Notes under the pieces: model-generated
Database searches by the model: none
What the model was told of the DNA's origin: nothing
Seen by the model: only the letters and a program-made list of their open reading frames with translations
DNA from: Nocardioides alkalitolerans DSM 16699
GTDB lineage: Bacteria > Actinomycetota > Actinomycetes > Propionibacteriales > Nocardioidaceae
Direction: 5' to 3'
Assembly: GCF_000426525.1 (NCBI RefSeq)
Contig: NZ_AUFN01000010.1
Location: forward strand, 496,001-560,000
DNA: 64,000 bases
Made by a program: the position numbers and the translations under genes
Part shown: positions 49,435-57,320 of the stretch, piece after piece
Position numbering within the stretch: the first letter of the stretch is position 1
Layout of the letters: each line of letters opens with the position of its first letter

Positions 49435-51561
49435 GTGACTCTCTCGGACCCCGGGCCGTTCGGCTCCCTCGACGACTACCTCGCCCTCCCCCGCACCGAG
49501 GGCCTGGCCCTCTCGCCCGACGGCACCCGCGTGGTGCTCACCGTCGCGACGCTGTCGGCCGACCGCACCCGCTACGAGCGGGCCCTGTGGGAGGTGCCCG
49601 CGGACGGCTCGGGCTCCCCGCGGCGCCTGACCCGTAGTACCGAGGGCGAGGCGGGCGCGGGCTTCACCGCCTCCGGCGACGTGCTCTTCGTGTCTGGCCG
49701 CGCCGGCGCCGACACCCCGAGCGGTACGACGAAGCCCCCCGCCCAGCTCTGGCTGCTGCCGGCGGGCGGCGGCGAGGCCCGCCCCGTGACGGCGCTGGCC
49801 GCCGGCGTCGACGCCCTCGCGGCGACCGCCGAGGCCGCCGACGTCGTCGTGCTCTCCTCGGCGCTGCTGCCGGGTACCACGACCTTCGAGGAGGACGCGG
49901 CGCTGCGTGCCGAGCGCAGCAAGCTGAAGGTGAACGCGATCCTGCACGAGACCTACCCCGTGCGGCACTGGGACCACGACCTCGGCCCCGACGAGCCCCA
50001 CCTGCTGGGCCTCGACCTGCGCGCGCTGGGCGACGAGGTCGTGCACGCGCCGACGACCGACGACGCCGGCGAGGACGCCACGGACGGGGCCGACGGGACG
50101 GGCGACGGCGAGCCCACGCCGTACCCCGCCCACCTGCCGCGGCCCGCCGACCTCACCCCGCACCCGGGCCGGAGCGCCGACACCGCCGGCCAGGCGCTCA
50201 CCCCCGACGGCCGCACCCTCGTCGTCGCCCTGCGGCGACCGCAGCACCGCGCCAGCCGCTTCGCGCTCGTGGCCGTCGACGTCACCACCGGCGCCCACAC
50301 GGTGCTGCTCGACGACCCCTCCACCTACTACGAGTCCCCGGCCGTGAGCCACGACGGGCGCCTCGTGGCCTACGTGCGGTCCACCTTCTCCACCCCGGCC
50401 GGGTCGTCGGACCAGGAGCTCTGGGTGGTCGGCATCGACGGCTCCGAGCCGCGCCGCCTCGCCGCCGACTGGGACCACTGGCCCTCCAGCGTCGCCTTCG
50501 ACCACGACGACCGGGCGCTCGTCGTCGTCGCCGACCACGACGGTCGCGCCCCGATCTTCCGCGTGCCCCTCGACGGCGGGCCCGTCGAGCAGGTGACCCA
50601 CGACGACCACGCGTACGCCGGCGCCCGCGTCGACCGCACCACCGGCGCCGTCGTGGCCCTCCGGTCGAGCTGGAACGTGCCGCCCCACCCGGTGCGCGTC
50701 GAGCGCGACGGCACCGTCACGCCGCTGGCGACCCCCGCGGCCCCGCCCGCCCCGGTCGCGACGATGACCGAGGTCGAGACGACCGCCGACGACGGCGCCC
50801 GCGTGCGGGCCTGGCTGCTGCTGCCCGAGGGGGCCGACGCCACCACGCCGGCGCCGCTGCTGCTGTGGATCCACGGCGGGCCGCTCAACAGCTGGAACGC
50901 CTGGAGCTGGCGCTGGTGCGCCCAGCTCGCCGTGGCCCGCGGGTACGCCGTGCTGCTCCCCGACCCGGCCCTCTCCACCGGCTACGGTCTCGACTTCATC
51001 CAGCGCGGCTGGAACGCGTGGGGCGAGGCGCCGTACACCGACCTGATGGCGATCACGGACACGGTCGTCGCGCGTGACGACGTCGACGAGAGCCGCACCG
51101 CCGCGATGGGCGGGTCGTTCGGCGGCTACATGGCGAACTGGGTCGCGGGCCACACCGACCGCTTCCAGGCGATCGTGACGCACGCGAGCCTCTGGGCCCT
51201 CGACCAGTTCGCCGGCACCACCGACGGCGCGGACTACTGGCAGCAGATCTTCACACCCGAGGCGCTGGAGTCGAACTCGCCCCACCACTTCGTCGAGCAG
51301 ATCGTGACGCCGACGCTGGTGATCCACGGCGACCGCGACTACCGCGTGCCGATCGGCGAGGGCAACCGGTTGTGGTCCGAGCTGGCGAAGCACTTCGCGG
51401 CCGAGGCCGGCTCCATGCCGCACCGCTACCTGTACTTCCCCGACGAGCACCACTGGGTGCTCGCGCCGCAGCACGCGAAGATCTGGTACGAGACCGTCTT
51501 CGCCTTCCTCGCCGAGCACGTGCTCGGGGAGGAGACGGAGCGCCCGCGCCTGCTGGGCTGA
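49435..51561 (+). CDS. S9-family serine peptidase (acylaminoacyl/dipeptidyl peptidase type)
   Basis: 708 residues. An N-terminal seven-bladed beta-propeller (about 10-450) precedes an alpha/beta hydrolase domain. The nucleophile is S561 in MGGSFGGYMA, the acid D635 in HGDRDYRVP, and the histidine H673 in PDEHHWV. No signal peptide, so it acts in the cytoplasm on short peptides, probably removing N-terminal or dipeptide units. A small internal acidic insert (DDAGEDATDGADGTGDGEP, about 208-226) lies in the propeller. GTG start at 49435. Confidence 0.88.
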   Translation: MTLSDPGPFGSLDDYLALPRTEGLALSPDGTRVVLTVATLSADRTRYERALWEVPADGSGSPRRLTRSTEGEAGAGFTASGDVLFVSGRAGADTPSGTTKPPAQLWLLPAGGGEARPVTALAAGVDALAATAEAADVVVLSSALLPGTTTFEEDAALRAERSKLKVNAILHETYPVRHWDHDLGPDEPHLLGLDLRALGDEVVHAPTTDDAGEDATDGADGTGDGEPTPYPAHLPRPADLTPHPGRSADTAGQALTPDGRTLVVALRRPQHRASRFALVAVDVTTGAHTVLLDDPSTYYESPAVSHDGRLVAYVRSTFSTPAGSSDQELWVVGIDGSEPRRLAADWDHWPSSVAFDHDDRALVVVADHDGRAPIFRVPLDGGPVEQVTHDDHAYAGARVDRTTGAVVALRSSWNVPPHPVRVERDGTVTPLATPAAPPAPVATMTEVETTADDGARVRAWLLLPEGADATTPAPLLLWIHGGPLNSWNAWSWRWCAQLAVARGYAVLLPDPALSTGYGLDFIQRGWNAWGEAPYTDLMAITDTVVARDDVDESRTAAMGGSFGGYMANWVAGHTDRFQAIVTHASLWALDQFAGTTDGADYWQQIFTPEALESNSPHHFVEQIVTPTLVIHGDRDYRVPIGEGNRLWSELAKHFAAEAGSMPHRYLYFPDEHHWVLAPQHAKIWYETVFAFLAEHVLGEETERPRLLG

Positions 51562-51570
51562 CCCAGGGGA

Positions 51571-51660
51571 AGTTTCGCCGCTCGAGCGGCGAAACTGGAA
51601 CCTTGCGCCCTGAATTCAGGGCGCAAGGAGGCGGTTTAACCGCTCGAGCGGTTAAACCGC
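51571..51660. repeat. three consecutive perfect palindromes filling the gap between two convergent genes
   Basis: A: 51571-51596, 26 bp, arm AGTTTCGCCGCTC. B: 51601-51628, 28 bp, arm CCTTGCGCCCTGAA. C: 51631-51660, 30 bp, arm GCGGTTTAACCGCTC. Each is an exact zero-spacer palindrome, and only 4 and 2 nt separate them. A and C share the core CCGCTCGAGCGG (CTCGAG centre); B is centred on GAATTC. They occupy nearly the whole 108-bp gap between the S9 peptidase stop (51561) and the mqo stop (51670). Confidence 0.95.
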
Positions 51661-51669
51661 GCCCCCGGC

Positions 51670-53172
51670 TCAGGCCACGCGCACGCGGTCGTCGCGCGGC
51701 GGCGCCTCGATGCCGAGCGTCTCGGCGGTGCGGGTCATCGTCGCCCAGGCCACGGCCGGGTCGTCGGCGAGCTGGGTGCCGTAGCTGGGCACCATCTCCT
51801 GCAGCTGCGGGCGCCAGCCCTCGACCCGGTCGGGCCAGCAGCGCTCGAGCAGCGACAGCATGATCGGCGCCGCCGTCGAGGCGCCCGGCGAGGCGCCGAG
51901 CAGGCCCGCGATGGTGCCGTCGCCGGCCGCGATCACCTCGGTGCCGAACTGGAGGATGCCGCCCTTCTCCGGGTCCTTCTTGATGACCTGGACGCGCTGG
52001 CCGGCCACGACCTTCTCCCAGTCGGCGGGGTCGGCGTCGGGCACGAACGACCGGAGCTCGGCGAACTTGGTCGACTTGCGCGCGAGCACCTGGGTGATGA
52101 GGTACCAGGTCAGCGGGATGTTGCGGAGACCGACCTGGAGCATCGGCAGCAGGTTGTGCCAGCGGATGGACGTGAAGAGGTCGAAGAGCGACCCGGTCTT
52201 GAGGAAGCGGGGGCTGAAGCCGGCGTACGGGCCGAACATCAGGCTGCGCTCGCCGCCCACGATGCGGGTGTCGAGGTGCGGCACCGACATCGGCGGCGCG
52301 CCGACGGCAGCCTTGCCGTAGACCTTCGCCTGGTGGCGCGCCACGACCTCGGGGTTGGTGGTGCGGAGGAACTCCCCGCTGACCGGGAAGCCGCCGTAGC
52401 CCTTGATCTCGTCGATCTTGGCCTTCTGCAGCAGGCGCAGCGCGTAGCCGCCGGCGCCCACGAACACGAAGCGGGCGTCGAACGAGAACGACTCGCCGCC
52501 GGCGACGCGCTTGCCGCTCACGCGCCAGTGGCCCGCGTCGGTGCGCTTCACGGAGCGGACCTCGGAGCCGAGCTCGACGGTGGCGCCGTGCTCGTGCAGC
52601 GAGAGCGTCAGCTCGCGGGTGAGGGAGCCGAAGTCGACGTCGGTGCCGGAGTCGATGCGCGTCGCGGCGATCGGCTGGGCCGGGTCGCGGTCGGCCATCA
52701 TCAGCGGCGTCCAGCCCGCGATGACCTCGGGGTCCTCGCTGTACTCCATGCCGGCGAAGAGCGGGTGGTCGACGAGCGCCTCGTAGCGGCGGCGCAGGTA
52801 GTCGACGTTGTCGTCGCCCCACACGAAGCTGAGGTGGGGCGTCGGGTTGATGAACGAGGCGGGGTCGGGCAGCCGCCCGCTCTGCACGAGGAACGACCAC
52901 AGCTGGCGCGAGACCTGGAACTGCTCGTTGACCTTCACCGCCTGGGCGATGTCGATCGAGCCGTCCGGCCGCTCGGGCGTGTAGTTGAGCTCGCACAGCG
53001 CCGAGTGGCCCGTGCCCGCGTTGTTCCACGGGCCCGACGACTCCTCGGCGAGGTTCTCGAGACGCTCGACCACCCGGATCCTCCAGGTGGGTTCGAGCTG
53101 CTGGAGCAGGACCCCGAGGGTCGCGCTCATGATGCCGCCACCGACCAGCGCCACGTCTACAGGTTCGTCCAC
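51670..53172 (-). CDS. mqo: malate:quinone oxidoreductase
   Basis: 500 residues. The FAD motif VGGGIMSATLGVLL at about 11-24, then WNNAGTGHSALCELNYTP (about 50-67), and GAGGYALRLL and SPGAS-type motifs later, match Mqo. It is a peripheral membrane flavoprotein that oxidises malate to oxaloacetate and passes electrons to menaquinone. GTG start at 53172 with AGAAAGGACTC upstream. Two CRP/GlxR-like sites precede it, and it converges with the S9 peptidase over three palindromes. Confidence 0.93.
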   Translation of the reverse strand: MDEPVDVALVGGGIMSATLGVLLQQLEPTWRIRVVERLENLAEESSGPWNNAGTGHSALCELNYTPERPDGSIDIAQAVKVNEQFQVSRQLWSFLVQSGRLPDPASFINPTPHLSFVWGDDNVDYLRRRYEALVDHPLFAGMEYSEDPEVIAGWTPLMMADRDPAQPIAATRIDSGTDVDFGSLTRELTLSLHEHGATVELGSEVRSVKRTDAGHWRVSGKRVAGGESFSFDARFVFVGAGGYALRLLQKAKIDEIKGYGGFPVSGEFLRTTNPEVVARHQAKVYGKAAVGAPPMSVPHLDTRIVGGERSLMFGPYAGFSPRFLKTGSLFDLFTSIRWHNLLPMLQVGLRNIPLTWYLITQVLARKSTKFAELRSFVPDADPADWEKVVAGQRVQVIKKDPEKGGILQFGTEVIAAGDGTIAGLLGASPGASTAAPIMLSLLERCWPDRVEGWRPQLQEMVPSYGTQLADDPAVAWATMTRTAETLGIEAPPRDDRVRVA

Positions 53173-53184
53173 GAGTCCTTTCTA

Positions 53185-53200
53185 AGTGAACGTCTTCACA
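53185..53200. promoter_or_regulatory. CRP/GlxR-like site in the mqo leader
   Basis: AGTGAACGTCTTCACA, one mismatch from TGTGA-N6-TCACA, 12 bp before the mqo GTG and downstream of a possible -10. Confidence 0.55.
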
Positions 53201-53234
53201 AGGCGCACACCGGGGGTGGGCAAAGAGGCCATTA

Positions 53235-53250
53235 TGTGGTAGACGTCACA
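53235..53250. promoter_or_regulatory. CRP/GlxR-like site overlapping the mqo -10 region
   Basis: TGTGGTAGACGTCACA, one mismatch from TGTGA-N6-TCACA. On the minus strand CATAAT (53231-53236) is a candidate -10 for mqo that this site overlaps. Confidence 0.55.
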
Positions 53251-53440
53251 CCCTCCGAGCCGCGCGTCGCGTCGTCGCCCCTGGTCAGCGCGGTCGACTC
53301 GGACGCGCCGCACCTCCTCGGGAAGGACGGACGGAGGGAGCCCGTGCGGGTGGGTGTCGGGCCGGGACCCCTGGGTACCGCCCTCCCGAGGCCGTCGCCG
53401 ACCAGGGCGGCCTCGACCCCGACCTCGGAGGCCACCCCTC

Positions 53441-54040
53441 ATGGACACCTCGATCACCCTCACCGTGGACGGACGGCGGCACGACGTCGTCGTCGACACC
53501 CGGACGACGCTGCTCGACGCCCTGCGCGAGCGCCTGGCCGTCACCTCGGCGAAGAAGGGCTGCGACCACGGGCAGTGCGGGTCCTGCACCGTGCTGCTCG
53601 AGGGCCGCCGCCACCTCACCTGCCTGACCCTCGCCGTCGCCCACGACGGCGACGAGATCGTGACGGCCGCCGGCGTGAGCGCCCTCGAGGGCGGCGCGGG
53701 CGACGACGCCCCCACCTCCCTGCACCCCCTGCAGGAGGCGTTCCTCGCCCACGACGGCCTGCAGTGCGGCTACTGCACGCCCGGCCAGGTGTGCTCGGCG
53801 ATCGGCATGCTCGACGAGGCCAAGCAGGGCCACCCGAGCCACGTCACCGACGACCTCGAGGAGTCCGTCGACCCGGCCGACCTCGACGACGACGAGGTCC
53901 GTGAGCGGATGAGCGGCAACCTCTGCCGCTGCGGGGCGTACGGCGGCATCGTCGACGCCATCCGGGAGGTCGCCGGCGGCGCGCCCCGCGAGGGGCAGCC
54001 GGACCGACCCGCGCAGCCCGAGCGGGAGGCGGCCCGATGA
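53441..54040 (+). CDS. aldehyde oxidoreductase iron-sulfur subunit, PaoA-like
   Basis: 199 residues. The plant-type [2Fe-2S] cluster uses C41, C46, C49 and C61; the second cluster uses C109, C112, C162 and C164, in LQCGYCTPG and NLCRCGAYGG. No Tat signal is present, unlike E. coli PaoA, so the enzyme is probably cytoplasmic. The ATG at 53441 has GGAGG 10 nt upstream. The three subunit genes overlap by 4 bp. It carries electrons between the molybdenum centre and FAD. Confidence 0.88.
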   Translation: MDTSITLTVDGRRHDVVVDTRTTLLDALRERLAVTSAKKGCDHGQCGSCTVLLEGRRHLTCLTLAVAHDGDEIVTAAGVSALEGGAGDDAPTSLHPLQEAFLAHDGLQCGYCTPGQVCSAIGMLDEAKQGHPSHVTDDLEESVDPADLDDDEVRERMSGNLCRCGAYGGIVDAIREVAGGAPREGQPDRPAQPEREAAR

Positions 54041-55050
54041 AGGAGCTCACCTACGTCCGGCCCACCGACGCCCGCGACGCCGTCGCACGGGTGAGCGACG
54101 ACCCGCACGCCCGCTTCCTCGGCGGCGGCACCAACCTCGTCGACCACCTCAAGCTCGGCCTGCTGACCCCCGACGTGCTCGTCGACGTCAGCCGCCTGCC
54201 CCTCGACGAGGTCACCCGCCTCGACGACGGCACGCTGCGCATCGGCACGAACGTCCGCAACAGCGACCTGGCCGCGCACCCGGTCGTCCGCAGCTCCTAC
54301 CCCGCCGTCACCCGGGCGCTGCTCGCCGGGGCGTCGGGCCAGATCCGCAACCAGGCCACCACCGGCGGCAACCTGCTCCAGCGCACCCGCTGCGTCTACT
54401 TCCAGGACGTCACGACGCCCTGCAACAAGCGCGAGCCCGGCAGCGGCTGCTCGGCGATCGGTGGCTACGGCCGGTACGACGCCGTGCTCGGCGCCAGCGA
54501 GGCCTGCGTCGCGACCCACCCGTCCGACCTGGCCGTGGCCCTCGCCGCCCTCGACGCGGTCGTGGTCGTGCTCGGTCGCGACGGCGAGCGCCGGGTGCCC
54601 ATGAGCGACTTCCACCGCCTGCCCGGCCACCACCCCGAGACCGACACCACGCTCGCCCACGGCGAGCTGGTGACGTCCGTCGAGCTGCCGCCCGAGAGCG
54701 CGCTGACCCGCGCGTCGGACTACCGCAAGGTGCGCGACCGCGCGTCGTACGCCTTCGCCCTCGTCTCGGTGGCCGCCGCCCTCGAGCTGGACGGCGACGT
54801 CGTCCGCGACGTGCGCATCGCGTGGGGCGGGGTGGCCCACCGTCCGTGGCGGGCCGCGGCGGCCGAGGAGGCGCTGCGCGGCGAGACGTACTCGGAGGAG
54901 GCCGTGCGCGCCGCCGCCGAGCTCGAGCTCGCCGCCGCCGTGACGGGCCCCGACAACGCCTACAAGATCCCGATGGTCCGCAACGCCACGGCGTACGCCC
55001 TGCGGGGCCTGGCGGATCGCAGCAGCGAGCGGACGGGGGCCACCCGATGA
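54037..55050 (+). CDS. aldehyde oxidoreductase FAD subunit with extra 4Fe-4S cluster, PaoB-like
   Basis: 337 residues. The FAD-binding motif FLGGGTNLVDHLKLG (about 27-41) and GASGQIRNQATTGGNLL (about 98-114) are the xanthine dehydrogenase FAD-domain signatures. C119, C129, C138 and C157 in the insert between them match the [4Fe-4S] cluster specific to the PaoB/YagS group. The ATG overlaps the PaoA-like stop by 4 bp. It accepts electrons for a quinone, oxygen or ferredoxin partner. Confidence 0.88.
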   Translation: MKELTYVRPTDARDAVARVSDDPHARFLGGGTNLVDHLKLGLLTPDVLVDVSRLPLDEVTRLDDGTLRIGTNVRNSDLAAHPVVRSSYPAVTRALLAGASGQIRNQATTGGNLLQRTRCVYFQDVTTPCNKREPGSGCSAIGGYGRYDAVLGASEACVATHPSDLAVALAALDAVVVVLGRDGERRVPMSDFHRLPGHHPETDTTLAHGELVTSVELPPESALTRASDYRKVRDRASYAFALVSVAAALELDGDVVRDVRIAWGGVAHRPWRAAAAEEALRGETYSEEAVRAAAELELAAAVTGPDNAYKIPMVRNATAYALRGLADRSSERTGATR

Positions 55051-57170
55051 CCGTCCAGCAGGCACGCCCCGTGCCGAACCGTGCCGTCGGCATCGCCTCT
55101 GAGCGGGTCGACGGGCGCGAGAAGGTCACCGGCCTCGCGACGTACGCCGCCGAGCACCGCGACCTCCAGCTCGACGACCCGTTGCACGCCTGGATGGTGA
55201 CCTCGACGATCGCGCGCGGCCGGGTGCTGCGCGTCGACGCCAGCGCCGCGCTGGCGCTGCCCGGGGTCGAGCGCGTGCTCGACCACGAGAACGCGCCCCG
55301 GGCAGCCAGCACCGACGACCGCGAACTGGCCGTGCTGCAGGACGACCGGGTCGGTTTCCGCGGCCAGATCGTCGCCCTGGTGCTCGCCGAGACCCCCGAG
55401 GCGGCCCGTGAGGGCGCTCGCCTGGTGTCGGTGCACTACGACGCCGAGCCCGCGACCGTCACGCTCGACGCGGCCGGCGAGGACGACTTCTACGCCCCCG
55501 AGCAGGTCAACGCCGGGCACGAGACCGACCTCGAGCAGGGCGACGTCGAGGCCGGTCTCGCCGGCGCCGCCGTGCGCGTCGAGGGCCGCTACTCCACGCC
55601 CGCCGAGCACAACAGCCCGATGGAGCCGCACGCGGCCACGGCGCGCTGGGACGGGTCCGTGCTCACCATGTACGACTCCACCCAGGCGGTGCACGCGGTC
55701 GCGGCGACGCTGGCCCCGATCCTCGGGCTCGAGCAGTCGCAGCTGCGGGTGCTCGCGCCGTACGTCGGGGGCGGCTTCGGCAGCAAGGGGCTCCCCCACG
55801 CGCCCGAGGTGGCCGCGGCGATGGCCGCGATGGCGGTGGAGGGCCGGCCGGTGAAGCTGGTCGTCACCCGGCAGCAGATGTTCGCGCTCACCGGCTACCG
55901 GCCCGAGACGATCAGCCACGTGCGCATCGGCGCCGAGCCCGACGGCCGCATCGTGGCCCTCGAGCACGCGGCGATCGGCGGCACGTCGCGCATCAAGGAG
56001 TACGCCGAGCAGACCGCCACCGCGGCCCGCATGATGTACGCCGGCGAGCACCGTCGCACGACGCACCGCGTGGCCGCGCTCGACGTGGCAGTGCCGTCCT
56101 GGATGCGGGCGCCGGGCGAGATGCCGGGCATGTTCGCGCTCGAGGTGGCTCTCGACGAGCTCGCCGAGGCCTGCGGGGTCGACCCCGTCGACCTGCGCGT
56201 GCGCAACGAGCCCGAGCTCGACCCCGAGACCGGCAACCCCTACAACGACCGCCGCCTGGTGGAGTGCCTCCAGCGGGGCGCCGAGCGGTTCGGCTGGGCC
56301 GACCGCCCGACCTCGCCGCAGGCGATCGTCGACGGCGACTGGTGGGTCGGCACCGGGGTGGCCTCCGCGACGTACCCGACGCTGTGGATGCCCGGCAACA
56401 CCGCACGCATCACGGCCGACGAGGACGGCCGGTACGGCGTGGCGATCGGCGCCGTCGACATCGGCACCGGTGCGCGCACCGTGCTCGCCCAGATCGCCGC
56501 GGACGCCCTCGACGTGGACGTCGCGTCGATCGACCTCGCCATCGGCGACACCGACCTCCCGGCGGCCACCGTCGCGGGCGGGTCGGCCGGCACGGGGTCG
56601 TGGGGCACGGCGATCGTGCAGGCTGCGCAGCAGTTCCGGGCCGACCACGGCGACACCCCCGACCCGGGCGTCCAGACCACGGGCACGGCCGAGTCCTACC
56701 CCGATTCCGTCGGCCACGCCCTGCACTCGTTCGGGGCGACCTTCGCCGAGGTGCGCGTGCACCGCTGGACCGGCGAGCTGCGCGTGACCCGGCTGCTCGG
56801 CGTCTACTCCGTCGGGCGGGTCATCAACCCGACGACGGCCCGGTCGCAGTTCCTCGGCGGCCTCATCATGGGGCTCTCCGGGGCGCTGTTCGAGGAGTCC
56901 GTGCGCGACAGCCGCTTCGGGCACGTGGTGACGCAGGACCTCGCGACCTACCACGTCGCCTCCCACGCCGACGTGCGCGGGCTCGAGGTCGACTGGCTCG
57001 ACGAGGAGGACCACCTCGCGACCCCGATGGGCTCGCGCGGCGTCGGCGAGATCGGCATCGTGGGCACGGCGGCGGCCATCGCCAACGCCGCCCACCATGC
57101 GACGGGGGTGCGGGTGCGCGACCTGCCGCTCACGGCCGACCTGTTCCTGGACGTGCCGCCGCTGCCCTGA
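55047..57170 (+). CDS. aldehyde oxidoreductase molybdopterin subunit, PaoC-like
   Basis: 707 residues. N-terminal part with VDGREKVTGLATYAAE (about 21-36), GGGFGSKGLPHAPE (about 243-256) in the molybdopterin-binding region, and the catalytic glutamate in GSRGVGEIGIVG (about 661-672). It oxidises aldehydes (or purines in related enzymes) using molybdopterin cytosine dinucleotide. The closest match in layout is PaoC/YagR. Start ATG 55047 overlaps the PaoB stop. The insertion chaperone PaoD/XdhC and other MCD-maturation genes are absent from the window. Confidence 0.88.
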   Translation: MTVQQARPVPNRAVGIASERVDGREKVTGLATYAAEHRDLQLDDPLHAWMVTSTIARGRVLRVDASAALALPGVERVLDHENAPRAASTDDRELAVLQDDRVGFRGQIVALVLAETPEAAREGARLVSVHYDAEPATVTLDAAGEDDFYAPEQVNAGHETDLEQGDVEAGLAGAAVRVEGRYSTPAEHNSPMEPHAATARWDGSVLTMYDSTQAVHAVAATLAPILGLEQSQLRVLAPYVGGGFGSKGLPHAPEVAAAMAAMAVEGRPVKLVVTRQQMFALTGYRPETISHVRIGAEPDGRIVALEHAAIGGTSRIKEYAEQTATAARMMYAGEHRRTTHRVAALDVAVPSWMRAPGEMPGMFALEVALDELAEACGVDPVDLRVRNEPELDPETGNPYNDRRLVECLQRGAERFGWADRPTSPQAIVDGDWWVGTGVASATYPTLWMPGNTARITADEDGRYGVAIGAVDIGTGARTVLAQIAADALDVDVASIDLAIGDTDLPAATVAGGSAGTGSWGTAIVQAAQQFRADHGDTPDPGVQTTGTAESYPDSVGHALHSFGATFAEVRVHRWTGELRVTRLLGVYSVGRVINPTTARSQFLGGLIMGLSGALFEESVRDSRFGHVVTQDLATYHVASHADVRGLEVDWLDEEDHLATPMGSRGVGEIGIVGTAAAIANAAHHATGVRVRDLPLTADLFLDVPPLP

Positions 57171-57198
57171 GCCAGGGCACCGCACCGCGCGCGTCCCC

Positions 57199-57237
57199 GC
57201 GGTAGGTGGTACCCGTCGGACGGGCACCACCTACCGC
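57199..57237. repeat. 39-bp palindromic element, copy 2
   Basis: Arms begin GCGGTAGGTGGTACCC at the left; right arm GGGCACCACCTACCGC. The same length and design as 9536-9574, 31 of 39 positions identical. It lies between the molybdopterin subunit stop (57170) and the MFS gene. Confidence 0.85.
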
Positions 57238-57320
57238 GATCCGCGTGACGACCACGGACGATGACCTTCTCGACGACCCGACCGGGGCCGGACCGCCGGT
57301 CTCGCTGGAAGGATGGACGC

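Noticed and set aside
51571..51660. Cloning or assembly artefact, because CTCGAG and GAATTC are XhoI and EcoRI sites
   Set aside because: Both hexamers are the natural centres of longer palindromes whose arms are native-looking, and the flanking genes run up to the element without a break.
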